64,000 nucleotides of DNA, taken from an uncultured Mailhella sp. GTDB lineage: Bacteria; Desulfobacterota; Desulfovibrionia; Desulfovibrionales; Desulfovibrionaceae. Shown in pieces: positions 9,199 to 18,242 of the stretch. Every line of letters starts with the position of its first letter. Position 1 is the stretch's first letter. The DNA lies in assembly GCF_944324995.1 (NCBI RefSeq), contig NZ_CALUYL010000011.1, positions 16,032 to 80,031 of the forward strand. Direction: 5' to 3'. The notes beneath the pieces are model-generated. The model was not told the DNA's origin. It did no database searches and worked only from the letters and a program-made list of their open reading frames with translations. The position numbers and the translations under genes were made by a program.

Positions 9199-9564
9199 TC
9201 AGTCCATGGTCAGGGTGAGGTTGCCGGTATTGATCCGGTAAATGTCGCCGGCCAGAAGCTCCTTGGGCGTGGTTATCTCACCGTACCAGACAAGATTTCC
9301 GCCGCTCGCCGCGTCGAACAGCCCCCACGAAACCGCCGTTCCCCAGTCCGCCGTGGCCGTGGGAAACTCTATGGCCGCGCTGTTCTTCATGGTTCCGTCG
9401 GCAGGTTCCCCGAACGCGACAAGCTGCCTCGCATAGGCCCCGCCGGTCACTTCCGTGCCGCCCCCCGTTTCGCCCGGGGCCGCCGTGAACAGCGCGAGAT
9501 AGTACGAGCCGTCGTTCTTGAACAGCGTGAGCAGCTTGTCTTCTCCATGATTGGTCAAACTCAT
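9199..9564 (-). CDS. Small phage tail/virion protein, 121 aa
   Basis: Starts MSLTNHGEDKLL and contains YYLALFTAAPGETGGGTEV, then WGLFDAASGGNLVWYGEI. This pattern ('ALFTAxPGE…TGGxYAR…WGTAxxxGLFD') is common in small proteins of podovirus/siphovirus tail regions, usually annotated as tail-fibre or structural proteins. It abuts the adaptor gene, whose stop (9566-9568) lies 1 bp from its start codon (9564), so the two are coupled. The exact virion location is unknown. Confidence 0.65.
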   Translation of the reverse strand: MSLTNHGEDKLLTLFKNDGSYYLALFTAAPGETGGGTEVTGGAYARQLVAFGEPADGTMKNSAAIEFPTATADWGTAVSWGLFDAASGGNLVWYGEITTPKELLAGDIYRINTGNLTLTMD

Positions 9565-9565
9565 G

Positions 9566-10210
9566 TCATATCCTCCTTACCGGGCGCATGGTGATGTTCG
9601 CCGTGAACCGCGCCCGCTGTTCACCCGCTTCCGCCTTCTGCCTCGCCGCGGCGTAATACTGCGTCCATGTCTCCAGCGGCACGCTCCCCCGCGTGAACGG
9701 CCCGCTTTCCACCAGCGCCCCGTACAGGTACAGATCCGGAAACGTGAGCAGCACGGGATTGTCCGGCTGATTCTCCCCGAGCGGCTCAATCTCCGCGTAA
9801 TAGGTGAGGTACAGCGTTCCCGCGCCGTCCGGCACGGGCATCAGAAACAGGTCGCGCCCGATGATCGTGTACTCCCGCGGCCTGCCCGGCGCCCTCTTCT
9901 GCCCGTACGTGTCCGGCGGCGAATAGGTAAGGTTCACCGTCCGGCCGTCCGCATCCGCCCAGGTGAGGTCGCGCATCTCCATGAACACGTCCCAGTTCCC
10001 CGGCTGCCTGCGCCACGGCAGCGGCACCGCGCTCTGCCCGGCAAGAACGGACGTTTCCGACCGCCTCTCCATCACCCGAAGCCGCAGTTCACGGTTCATG
10101 CGCCGCTCCGCAAGCGCAATGAACGTGGGTATGCGCTCCGTCATGTCGTCACGGCCCAGATAGTCCGCCACGGCTTCGCAAAGCCCCGTGTAGCTGGTAA
10201 GATCGGCCAT
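9566..10210 (-). CDS. Head-tail adaptor-like protein, 214 aa
   Basis: The start at 10210 (MADLTSYTGLCEAV) is chosen over the longer frame because it sits 1 bp from the upstream stop at 10212. N-terminal helices contain 'LAERRMNRELRLRVMERR', the typical opening of podovirus adaptor proteins (P22 gp4 / T7 gp11 type) that attach under the portal. The sequence continues with a beta-rich region (EYTIIGRDLFLMPVP, LYLTYYAEIEPL). The C-terminal part (YLYGALVES…WTQYYAAARQKAE) also matches that family pattern. Good contextual support. Confidence 0.7.
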   Translation of the reverse strand: MADLTSYTGLCEAVADYLGRDDMTERIPTFIALAERRMNRELRLRVMERRSETSVLAGQSAVPLPWRRQPGNWDVFMEMRDLTWADADGRTVNLTYSPPDTYGQKRAPGRPREYTIIGRDLFLMPVPDGAGTLYLTYYAEIEPLGENQPDNPVLLTFPDLYLYGALVESGPFTRGSVPLETWTQYYAAARQKAEAGEQRARFTANITMRPVRRI

Positions 10211-10211
10211 A

Positions 10212-11297
10212 TCAGTCCCCTCCGAGGAAACTTCCGAGCAATCCGCCCAGGGCAATATCCCGCCCGGGCGTGGCAAAAAGCTCCCTTCCGACGCCGCGAG
10301 TCACAGGCGAGGCGGCCATCTTTGCCATGGCCCCGCCGCCAATGATCATCGGAACGGCCTCGGCGGCTCCGCCTTCAAAAAGCGCCATCCTTTTTTCCAG
10401 AGCCGTTTCAGGAACAGGAAGGCCGAAAAAGTCCGATATCGTCTTTCCCGGATCGGAAAGGCCCAGCGTCGCCCCGCGGCCCAGGCCTTCAAGCACGTTG
10501 CGCGTGCCGAGGCCGAGGCCGCGCGTCATCTCATCCATGACGTTCCGCCATGAAGAACCACCGTCCCGAGCGTCGTTTGTCTGAGCAGCCTGTGCTTCGC
10601 CCGGAGCGAGCGCGGCGGCCGTTCCACCGGCAAAAAGCGGCAGCATCCCCTTGCGGAGCGCGTCAATTTCTGGTATGTTGGATTCAGTGGAAACGCCGTC
10701 AGCAGAGAGCGCTTGCTGCGTGGCCCCTCCCTCCGGGGAGTGTGAGGTATGAGGATGGAAGGCGGAACCATCCGGCGTTTCCCAGGAACGGCTCTTCATC
10801 TTGAGGAGCCGTTTGTTGTCTACGGGATTCACCTGATGCAGATAGGTAAATTCTTCAGAAGGACGCAAAGAACCTCTCACTCCTGTTCTGCTCCCTAAAG
10901 CTCCAATGCTTTCAGCATAGGGTTTATTTGCCCGCACATAGAATCTGCCCTTACCGGTAGTTAGAGACTCAACAAGATCTTCTATCTCTTCATTGGACAT
11001 GTGCCCGTGTCTGGCATCCCAATAGTGTTGAATATTATTCCTGCTAGCGGCCAAATTTCGAGTATGGAAGGCACCATTCTCTTCCCTTGCTGCCTTGAAG
11101 ACGTCTTTCGGCAATCGTTCCTGAAACTCGAACACCGGCTCATTAATGGGCAACGCGCCTTTTGACGCCTTTTCAAAAAGGTTCAGCAAGCGCCGCCCAT
11201 CCTTGGAATAGACCGCCGCTTCCGCGTCATCCGGGGCGAGGGCCGCCCATCCTGCCATCAGCCCCAGAAGACCGCCGAGCTTTTTCCCATCCACCAT
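10212..11297 (-). CDS. Candidate virion-delivered effector, intact member of the cargo array, 361 aa
   Basis: The start at 11297 forms TGATG with the stop of the preceding small gene. N-terminal residues 5-16 are KKLGGLLGLMAG, followed by a hydrophobic stretch ending APDDAEA. Residues about 45-180 form a compact domain with H and E/D-rich motifs (NNIQHYWDARHG, GRFYVRANKPYAES, FTYLHQVN) that could be a small nuclease or other toxin fold; the family was not identified. A linker present in all truncated cassettes follows (about 180-240), then a WRNVMDEMTRG block with SDPGKTISDFFGLP, and the C-terminus IALGGLLGSFLGGD. Local GC in the middle domain is lower than in its neighbours, which suggests acquisition. 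Delivery and toxicity are inferred. Confidence 0.65.
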   Translation of the reverse strand: MVDGKKLGGLLGLMAGWAALAPDDAEAAVYSKDGRRLLNLFEKASKGALPINEPVFEFQERLPKDVFKAAREENGAFHTRNLAASRNNIQHYWDARHGHMSNEEIEDLVESLTTGKGRFYVRANKPYAESIGALGSRTGVRGSLRPSEEFTYLHQVNPVDNKRLLKMKSRSWETPDGSAFHPHTSHSPEGGATQQALSADGVSTESNIPEIDALRKGMLPLFAGGTAAALAPGEAQAAQTNDARDGGSSWRNVMDEMTRGLGLGTRNVLEGLGRGATLGLSDPGKTISDFFGLPVPETALEKRMALFEGGAAEAVPMIIGGGAMAKMAASPVTRGVGRELFATPGRDIALGGLLGSFLGGD

Positions 11298-11617
11298 CAC
11301 ACTCTCTCCAACGTCGTGCGGAAGGCACGGTTGTCAGGATCATTCAAAAATTTCCGCATAGCCTCGGGGTCGTTCAGAATATCCAGGCCCTGAGCGGCGG
11401 CGATGTCCACCACAGTCACGGGAATGGACGCCACCTTGCGGAACGTGGGAGCCTTCTGGAAACCGCATCTCTGAATGTTCTGCTCCGCCCTGTTCTGCCG
11501 GATGATCTCCGTCACGTCCTGAGCGCGGGAAATGATTCCCTCTTCCGTCACGAAGTCGGAAACGCCGTCCGCGTAAGCAAAGCGCACGCCGCGCACTCCC
11601 TGCGAAAGTTCAAGCAT
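11297..11617 (-). CDS. Array small protein, copy 1 (ends TTLERV), 106 aa
   Basis: Starts MLELSQGVRGV after a good AAAGGAGG site and ends RAFRTTLERV, with its stop overlapping the start of the effector gene (TGATG). A near-identical copy at 15346-15666 is similarly coupled to the next effector gene, and a third 3' remnant is fused to the end of the mosaic pseudogene at 13559-15346. A Cys (QRCGFQ or QKCGFQ) and FLNDPDNRAFRTT are conserved between copies. No family was recognised. It could be a virion adaptor or loading protein, a chaperone, or an immunity factor; the coupling suggests it works with the effector. Confidence 0.7.
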   Translation of the reverse strand: MLELSQGVRGVRFAYADGVSDFVTEEGIISRAQDVTEIIRQNRAEQNIQRCGFQKAPTFRKVASIPVTVVDIAAAQGLDILNDPEAMRKFLNDPDNRAFRTTLERV

Positions 11618-11692
11618 GAAAACCTCCTTTTTTCCGAAGCGTAGCAGAGCCCGGCCGCGCGGCACACGGGACATATTCTTAAAGGCACGACG

Positions 11693-11728
11693 CAAAAAAA
11701 ATGGGCGCGGAAACCATGTTCTGCGCCC
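11693..11728 (-). terminator. Terminator upstream of array small gene 1
   Basis: A GGGCGC/GCGCCC stem (11723-11728 / 11703-11708), then A and at least seven T on the minus strand. A near-identical copy lies at 15743-15778 in the same position relative to the second array small gene, so transcription of each effector unit probably starts afresh in the about 80 bp between terminator and gene. Confidence 0.75.
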
Positions 11729-11779
11729 GCTCTCAACGCACCTTCGTCCAGCTCTCTCCTCCCGCCTCTTTGTCCCGCC

Positions 11780-12360
11780 CGCAGGGCCCGCAAAAAAAAA
11801 TGGCGGCAGCCCCTTGCGGAGCGCGTCAATTTCTGGTATGTTGGACTCAATGGAAACGCCGTCAGCAGAGAGCGCTTGCTGCGTGGCCCCTCCCTCCGGG
11901 GAGTGTGAGGTATTAGGGTGGAAGGCGGAACCATCCGGCGTTTCCCAGAAACGGCTCTTCATCTTGAGGAGCCGTTTATTGTTTACGGGATGCACCTGGT
12001 GGAGACACGTTATTTCCTCTGATGGGAAGCCCCAATCCCCCGAAATACTTCCCCATGTGCCCACGCTTTCAGCACATGTTTCATTCGCACGCCCATAAAC
12101 ATTCCGCCCGCCTTGATGCGTCGCCCGCAGCCCCCGCCAAAAAAACGGCGGCAGCCCCTTGCGGAGCGCGTCAATCTCTGGTATGTTGGACTCAGTGGAA
12201 ACGCCGTCAGCAGAGAGCGCTCGCTGCGTGGCCCCTCCCTCCGGGGAGTGTGAGGTATGAGGATGGAAGGCGGAACCATCCGGCGTTTCCCAGAAACGGC
12301 TCTTCATCTTGAGGAGCCGTTTATTGTTTATGAGGTTCACCAGACTCGGCGGCTAAGTCC
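11780..12360 (-). pseudogene. Two truncated effector cassettes
   Basis: Two head-to-tail copies (about 11790-12110 and 12130-12345) of the segment that in the intact gene 10212-11297 covers the end of the central domain and the linker. Translated, they contain MKSRFWETPDGSAFHP, SHSPEGGATQ and ESNIPEIDALRKG, matching the intact protein. The first copy also retains a diverged form of GRFYVRAN…AES…FPSEE…LHQV. They lack the N-terminal half of the domain and have no start signals. Both read in one long minus-strand frame (11297-12340), which is a by-product of the repeats. They look like orphan C-terminal cassettes left by recombination. Confidence 0.7.
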
Positions 12361-12400
12361 GCCACGTCCACCAGCGGCGTTTCCAGCCCTGGTTCGCGAT

Positions 12401-13559
12401 TCACATGGCCGGCTCATTGACGGGAAAACGATACTGGTCGGCAGGCACGGAAGCGGAAGCTTCACCCGGAGCGAGCGCTGCGGTCGTTCCTGCCCCGCCC
12501 GCAGCCCACGGCAATGTTCTGTAAATATTCGGATCGTCTGGGTTGAATGTGCCGCGATTCTGGACTGACTTGATCTGGTTCGGCTCTTTGACCATCCAAT
12601 AGCCTTTATCAGGCACATGGACATAATCCAGTTCCTGAACCGGCTGCCCGGCACGACGCGCCGCACGTTTTTCCGGCAGTCCATACGTTCCTTTCAGATA
12701 GACATCCATCTGATGCGGGCTGTAAGGCGCGGGCTTTTCGGCAAAATAAAAGCCTTCGCCATAAACGCCCAGACTGTTTATCTTGTCTTTGGAAAAAAAC
12801 ATCAAAAACGGCGTCTGTATTGTGGTGAACGACAAGAGGTCTGCCTTCATCATCAACCACTTTGGAAGAGCGCTTGACATCATCAAGCTTTTGCCCCCAA
12901 AGTAATCGTGAGGCTTGGGGTGCGCTGCCGTTGGCAGTCTTGAACGCATCTTCGAGCCTCTTTTTATTTTCCACCTCATGCAGATAAACTCCCTGCCTGT
13001 CTTTACCGCTTTTTACAACAACTTCCCCGGCGTAATCCGTATCGCCGATACGCATGGGCGCGGATATCACCGACGTGTCGTACTCTCTCCCTTTCCAGTT
13101 GCTTTGCCGGTCAAACACCGTTCCTTTTCTGATGATATCCGGCACGGCAGCGAACGCGGCCGACTTTTCCCTGCCTATACCGTGCCCCATCGAATCTTTG
13201 ACGCCTTCAAGGTCAAGGCTCACGTCTCCAGGCTCCGGACTTCGCACCGCCCCTCGGAACATCTCGTCATACCATGCTGGAACTTTTTCCGTCAGCGGCA
13301 CTCCATCCTTCTGAAATTCTTTTCCGGTCAACGTCACTACCGGTCTCCCGGATACGGCTTCATTACAGGCTCTTGCCGCAGGCCAGTTCCCAAACCAGGC
13401 CTTGAAAAACGGGCTTTCCGTGCCCATATCGCGGTACAGTTCCCCGGCCGCTTCCACTATCTCGGGATTATCCGCCCACCCTTTGGGCAAATCGTTGTAG
13501 TCGAGGCTGTCGGCAAACTTTCCGAGCAGCCCCATGAAGTTCTGCGGTATCTTCGCCAT
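12401..13559 (-). pseudogene. LPD3/ADP-ribosyltransferase-type effector, copy 2, frameshifted
   Basis: Starts at 13559 (MAKIPQNFMGLLGKF), forming TGATG with the upstream stop. The N-terminal part has a 'large polyvalent protein' pattern (FFKAWFGNW…, then KDSMGHGIGREK…SAPMRIGDTDYAGEVVVK…GVYLHEVENKKR, like LPD3). An ADP-ribosyltransferase-like segment follows (VVDDEGRPLVVHHNTDAVFDVF). The frame breaks at a run of seven T on the coding strand (12793-12799). The rest (FSKDKINSLGVYGEGFYFAEKP…YSPHQMDVYLKG…) continues in the +1 frame to a stop at 12401. Removing one T restores a full ART-like domain ending in QNRGTFNPDDPNIY. Either a pseudogene, a phase-variable gene or a frameshifting gene. Confidence 0.65.
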
Positions 13560-15346
13560 CACACCCTCTCCAGCGTCGTGCGGAAGGCACGGTTGTCAGG
13601 ATCATTCAGGAACCTGCGCATGGCCTCGGGGTCGTTCAGAATGTCCAGTCCCTGCGCGGCGGCAATGTCCCTCCGAGGAGTCGAAGCAAGTTCCCTGTCC
13701 ACGCCCCGCGTCCCAGCCCTTCCAGCATGTTGCGCGTCCGAGGCCGCGCTTGAACTCGTCCCAGGACGACGGTTCTTCAGGGCAGAATCCATGCCTTCTG
13801 CTCTGCCAGAGTCGAACAAAGGCAACATGCCCCCGCCACCTGTGACCAGCATTTTATTCTTGCGCCATGCGTCAAGGCCGCGTATAGTATTCTCAAAAGA
13901 CGGGTTATTGACAGCAGAAAGGGTCCCGCTGCCAATGCTCTTCGAGCGCTCCCCCAATGAGGGAGTAAAGATGGAGGAAGTCGACCCGCCCTCCCAATAG
14001 CCCTTGTCTTTCAAAAGTCTTTCGACTTTAGAGGCTTCAGGATTATACAGCGTTATACTCTTGAAGCCTTTTTTGTCAGGAAGGCCGAAAAAGTCCGATA
14101 TCGTCTTTCCCGGATCGGAAAGGCCCAGCGTCGCCCCGCGTCCCAGCCCTTCCAGCATGTTGCGCGTGCCGGGGCCGCGCGTCATCTCATCCATGACGTT
14201 CCGCCACGGTGCACCATCACCGAATTCACCCTTCTGCGCCGCCTGCGCCTCACCCGGGGCAAACGCCGCAGCGGTTCCTGCTCCTCCCATAGCCCTTGGG
14301 AGCGCCTTATAAATATTCGGATCGTCAGGGTTGAATGTGCCGCGATTCTGGACGGACTTGATCTGGTTCGGCTCTTTTACCATCCAATAGCCTTCGTCAG
14401 GCACATGGACATAATCCAGTTCCTGAGCCGGCTGCCCGGCACGACGCGCCGCACGTTTTTCCGGCAGTCCATACGTTCCTTTCAGATAGACATCCATCTG
14501 ATGCGGGCTGTAAGGCGCGGGCTTTTCGGCAAAATAAAAGCCTTCGCCATAAACGCCCAGACTGTTTATCTTGTCTTTGGAAAAAAACATCAAAAACGGC
14601 GTCTGTATTGTGGTGAACGACAAGAGGTCTGCCTTCATCATCAACCACTTTGGAAGAGCGCTTGACATCATCAAGCTTTTGCCCCCAAAGTAATCGTGAG
14701 GCTTGGGGTGCGCTGCCGTTGGCAGTCTTGAACGCATCTTCGAGCCTCTTTTTATTTTCCACCTCATGCAGATAAACTCCCTGCCTGTCTTTACCGCTTT
14801 TTACAACAACTTCCCCGGCGTAATCCGTATCGCCGATACGCATGGGCGCGGATATCACCGACGTGTCGTACCCTCTCCCTTTCCAGTTGCTTTGCCGGTC
14901 AAACACCGTTCCTCTTCTGATGATATCCGGCACGGCAGCGAACGCGGCCGACTTTTCCCTGCCTATACCGTGCCCCATCGAGTCTTTGACGCCTTCAAAG
15001 TCAAGGCTCACGTCTCCAGGCTCCGGGCTTCGCACCGCCCCCCGGAACATCTCGTCATACCATGCCGGAACTTTTTCCGTCAGCGGCATTCCATCCTTCT
15101 GAAATTCTTTTCCGGTCAACGTCACTACCGGCTCCCCGAATACTGCTTCATTACAGGCTTTTGCCGCAGGCCAGTTCCCAAAACAGGCCTTGAAAAACGG
15201 ACTTCCCGTGCCCATATCGCGGTACAGTTCCCCGGCCGCTTCCACTATCTCGGGATTATCCGCCCATCCTTTGGGCAAATCGTTGCAGTCGAGGCTGTCG
15301 GCAAACTTTCCGAGCAGCCCATAAGTTTCTGCGGTATCTTCGCCAT
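13559..15346 (-). pseudogene. LPD3/ADP-ribosyltransferase effector copy 1, frameshifted mosaic
   Basis: Very close to copy 2 over about 950 bp. It starts at 15346 (TGATG with the small gene) but has a 1-nt loss in a G-run at about codon 10 as well as the same frame break at seven T (14581-14587). Downstream, the +1 frame runs to 13559 and is a mosaic: the ART C-terminal half, an APGEAQA linker, the WRNVMDEMTRG…SDPGKTISDFFGLP block, and the C-terminal half of the domain found in the gene at 25781-26671 (YNPEASKVERLLKDKGYWEGG). A decayed second WRN-like block and the last about 35 codons of the array small gene (…RAFRTTLERV) follow. Two frame disruptions make a functional full-length product unlikely. 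Confidence 0.65.
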
Positions 15347-15666
15347 CACACCCTCTCCAGCGTCGTGCGGAAGGCACGGTTGTCAGGATCGTTCAGGAAC
15401 CTGCGCATGGCGTCCGGGTCATTGAGAATGTCCAGTCCCTGCGCGGCGGCAATGTCCACCACGGCCACGGGTATGGACGCAACCTTGCGGAACGTAGGCG
15501 CTTTTTGAAAGCCGCACTTCTGTGCGTTCTGCTCCGCCCTGTTCTGCCGAATGATCTCCGTCACGTCCTGAGCGCGGGAAATGATTCCCTCTTCCGTCAC
15601 GAAGTCGGAAACACCGTCCGCGCAGGCAAAGCGCACACCGCGCACGCCCTGCGAAAGTTCAAGCAT
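15346..15666 (-). CDS. Array small protein, copy 2 (ends TTLERV), 106 aa
   Basis: Differs from copy 1 (11297-11617) at only a handful of residues over its whole length, and has the same AAAGGAGG-type ribosome-binding site, the same upstream terminator and the same TGATG coupling to a downstream effector gene. It is an intact frame although the effector gene behind it is broken. Function unknown; see copy 1. Confidence 0.7.
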   Translation of the reverse strand: MLELSQGVRGVRFACADGVSDFVTEEGIISRAQDVTEIIRQNRAEQNAQKCGFQKAPTFRKVASIPVAVVDIAAAQGLDILNDPDAMRRFLNDPDNRAFRTTLERV

Positions 15667-15742
15667 GAAAGCCTCCTTTTTCCCGAAGCGTAGCAGAGCC
15701 CGGCCGCGCGGCACACGGGACACATTCCCAAAGGCACGGCGC

Positions 15743-15778
15743 AAAAAAAACGGGCGCGGAAACCATGTTCTGCGCCCG
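15743..15778 (-). terminator. Terminator upstream of array small gene 2
   Basis: Stem CGGGCGC/GCGCCCG (15751-15757 / 15772-15778) followed on the minus strand by eight T. It is a near-identical copy of the terminator at 11693-11728. Confidence 0.75.
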
Positions 15779-15844
15779 CTCTCAACGCCCCCTTCGTCCA
15801 GATCTCTCCTCCCGCCTCTTTGTACCGCCCGCAGGGCCCGCCAA

Positions 15845-16050
15845 AAACAGCGGCAGCCCCTTGCGGAGCGCGTCAATCTCTGGTATGTTGGACTCAATGG
15901 AAACGCCGTCAGCAGAGACACGCTCGCTGCGTATTCCGTGCACATTTTGTGTATCGGTCAAAGGATGGAAGGCGGAACCATCCGGCGTTTCCCAGGAACG
16001 GCTCTTCATCTTGAGGAGCCGTTTATTGTTTATGGGGTTCACCAGACTCG
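15845..16050 (-). pseudogene. Truncated effector cassette (linker copy)
   Basis: A further copy of the linker segment (SRSWETPDGSAFHP, ERVSADGVSIESNIPEIDALRKG). The SHSPEGGATQ part is replaced by a different short sequence (TDTQNVHGIRS). No start signal and no N-terminal domain. It is flanked on the left by the remnant at 16106-16440 and on the right by the terminator at 15743-15778. Confidence 0.65.
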
Positions 16051-16105
16051 GCGGCCATGTCCGCCACGACTTTCTGCCGATCTTTTCAGCTTGTCGCGTC
16101 AGTCA

Positions 16106-16440
16106 TCATTCCTCCCATCCGAAGTATCCGAAAAGGCCGCCAAGCCTGTCACCCAACCAGTTGCCCGCTTTGTCCATGCCATAGGAGATGAACGGCTCAG
16201 CGATCACAGAAGCCGCGCGGCCCGCCGCCGTGGCCGCGCCTACGGGAGCCGTCAGCATGTCGACGGGATCAAAAACGGGCGTTACCAGCCCCGGTTCGCG
16301 GTTCACATAGCCCGGAGCATTCGCAGACTAGGGATATTCATCCGCAGGGATGGCGCGGACGCGGTAGTCCTGCACGGGCACAAACGCCCGTGCTTCGCCC
16401 GGAGAAAGCGCGGCGGCCGTTCCACCGGCAAAAGCGGTAA
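16106..16440 (-). pseudogene. Remnant 3' end of an effector gene
   Basis: In one minus-strand frame the sequence reads AGGTAAALSPGEARAFVPV, an in-frame TAG near 16328-16330, then APGYVNREPGLVTPVFDPVDMLTAP and the C-terminus RLGGLFGYFGWEE. This matches the C-terminal part of the gene at 25781-26671 (PGYVNTEPGLETPLFDPVDMLTAP, KLGGLLDYFMGEKE). The stop codon and the frameshift toward the upstream cassette show that the gene is dead. Only the last 66 residues from a Met at 16306 form an open frame. Confidence 0.65.
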
Positions 16441-17130
16441 CATCCCCTTGTATATCGTATCAATCGCGGGTATATTGGAGTCATCAGAAACGCCGTCAGC
16501 AGAGATGTGCTCGCTGCGTAAACCGGTCTTTTCGACCGAGTTAGACGATGGTATAGACGGTTCTTCCGTATTGCTGCGCCATCCGGCGTTTCCCATAAAC
16601 GGCTCTTCATCCTGAGGAGCCGTTTATTGTTTACGGGATGCACCTGGTGGAGACTCGTTATTTCCTCTGATGGGAAGCCCCAATCCCCCGAAGTACTTCC
16701 CCATGTGCCCACGCTTTCAGCACATGTTTCATTCGCACGCTCATAAACATTCCGCCCGCCTTGAAGGTCGCCCGCAGAACCAGCCGAAAAACGGCGGCAG
16801 CCCCTTGCGGAGCGCGTCAATTTCTGGTATGTTGGACTCAATGGAAACGCCGTCAGCAGAGAGCGCTCGCTGCGTGGCCCCTCCCTCCGGGGAGTGTGAG
16901 GTATTAGGATGGAAGGCGGAACCATCCGGCGTTTCCCAGAAACGGCTCTTCATCCTGAGGAGCCGTTTATTATTTACGGGATGCACTGGTGGAGACACGT
17001 TATTTCCTCTGATGGGAAGCCCCAATCCCCCGAAGTACTTCCCCATGTGCCCACGCTTTCAGCACATGTTTCATTCGCACGCTCATAAACATTCCGCCCG
17101 CCTTGAAGGTCGCCCGCAGAAACCGCCGAA
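16430..17130 (-). pseudogene. Two further truncated effector cassettes
   Basis: Two copies (about 16440-16785 and 16795-17125) of the extended cassette. Each carries a diverged C-terminal half of the toxin-like domain (GRNVYERANETCAESVGTWG, then GFPSEE and HPVNNKRLLRMKSR) plus all or part of the linker. The left copy has a diverged linker (SADGVSDDSNIPAIDTIYKG) and leads into the remnant at 16106-16440. The right copy ends where the radical-SAM operon terminator begins. No Shine-Dalgarno site or credible start. Confidence 0.65.
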
Positions 17131-17175
17131 AACGGCGGCAGTCATGGCGGCTTTGGTCATCCGCCACATGGATAG

Positions 17176-17215
17176 ACAACAAAGCCCCCAGGGGAACTGC
17201 CATTCTCCTGGGGGC
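17176..17215 (-). terminator. Terminator of the tail-fibre/radical-SAM operon
   Basis: A 9-bp perfect stem (GCCCCCAGG 17184-17192 / CCTGGGGGC 17207-17215) with a 14-nt loop, followed on the minus strand by TTTGTTGT. It lies about 75 bp past the stop of the last operon gene (17291), separating it from the effector array. Confidence 0.85.
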
Positions 17216-17290
17216 GAAACCTGGATCACTCAATCCGGGAACGAGCCCGCATCCGGGGAGGATTGTGTCGGCAACACTTTCCTTCCCTTC

Positions 17291-18232
17291 CTAATGCGCA
17301 CTTTTCAGGGAAGCGTCGAGAATCGGCCGCCATGCCTTCCACGCCATGCCGAGAATCAGCAGCGCGAACGCCACGCGGAACACGCCCGCCCTGCTCCACA
17401 GCTCGATGATGCCGATATGGGCGAACACGCCCCAAAAGGAGCAGATCAGAAGCGCGACCACGGTTCCGACCTTCCTGTTGCTGATTTCGTGCAGGGCCAC
17501 GGCAATGGAATCTATGGTGGAGCTCGTCACGCAGAGCACCGCGACAAGCAGAACAAGATTCATGCCCGTGGTGAACTGCAGCTGCGCCATGACGAGCACG
17601 AGCAGCATGTACAGCCCGAAAAAGAAGCTCCCCCAGAAGAACGCCGTGCCGCGTCCCGTCACTTCCGCCCGCTGCCAGTGCTGCACGTCGCCTATCGGCC
17701 CCGAAAGCAGTATGCACGCGCTCCACAGGCCCCAGAGCATGTCGTCGGAGGAACTTTCGGGAAACGCGATGCGCGGAACATCCTGCCACAGCCCCATGCC
17801 GATGATGACCACAATGGCCAGCATGGTCATGCCCCACTGCCAGCAGTCCGTCCAGATGGACGCGGAGAGGCCGTGCCGGTACATGGCAAGGGTGAACGCC
17901 CAGCCCACGGCCGCGGCGGCAAGAGAGGCTCCGCCTTCCGGAACGCCCATGTCCCTGAGCACCATGAACAGGATGTTCATCTGAATGACGAGGCAGAAGC
18001 ACTGGATGACCAGCGCCATGACTTTTATCCCGGGGCGGTCGAAGACATGCCGCCCGAGAAGGCCGCAGCGGGCAAGCAGGCCGAAAAACGCCAGCGTGAG
18101 CGTGTTGGCCGCGGCCCAGACGGCCCAGGCTCCAAGACCTTTCTGCTGCGCTATCTGCATGCCCACGATGAGCGAGGTTCCCCACGCCCACGAGGCGGCA
18201 ATGGAGGCTCCTGTTTTTACATCTCTCTGCAT
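17291..18232 (-). CDS. Multi-pass permease (sodium/solute symporter-like), 313 aa
   Basis: The start at 18232 (MQRDVKTGASIAASW) has a perfect AGGAGG site that overlaps the stop of the upstream gene; the longer frame lacks one. The protein has about nine to ten hydrophobic segments. Segments such as SLIVGMQIAQQKGLGAWAVW, SGPIGDVQHWQRAE (like the 'GD.Q.WQR' region of sodium/solute symporters) and TSSTIDSIAVALHEI suggest an APC/SSS-type transporter shorter than usual. It is the last gene of the operon before the terminator. The substrate is unknown; import of a precursor used by the upstream enzymes is possible but unproven. Confidence 0.65.
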   Translation of the reverse strand: MQRDVKTGASIAASWAWGTSLIVGMQIAQQKGLGAWAVWAAANTLTLAFFGLLARCGLLGRHVFDRPGIKVMALVIQCFCLVIQMNILFMVLRDMGVPEGGASLAAAAVGWAFTLAMYRHGLSASIWTDCWQWGMTMLAIVVIIGMGLWQDVPRIAFPESSSDDMLWGLWSACILLSGPIGDVQHWQRAEVTGRGTAFFWGSFFFGLYMLLVLVMAQLQFTTGMNLVLLVAVLCVTSSTIDSIAVALHEISNRKVGTVVALLICSFWGVFAHIGIIELWSRAGVFRVAFALLILGMAWKAWRPILDASLKSAH

Positions 18233-18242
18233 GGCTGCCTCC

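Noticed and set aside
11297..12340. Single 347-codon minus-strand frame covering the small gene and cassettes
   Set aside because: The frame is produced by in-frame repeats. The terminator at 11693-11728 and the strong start at 11617 show that only the last 106 codons are a gene.
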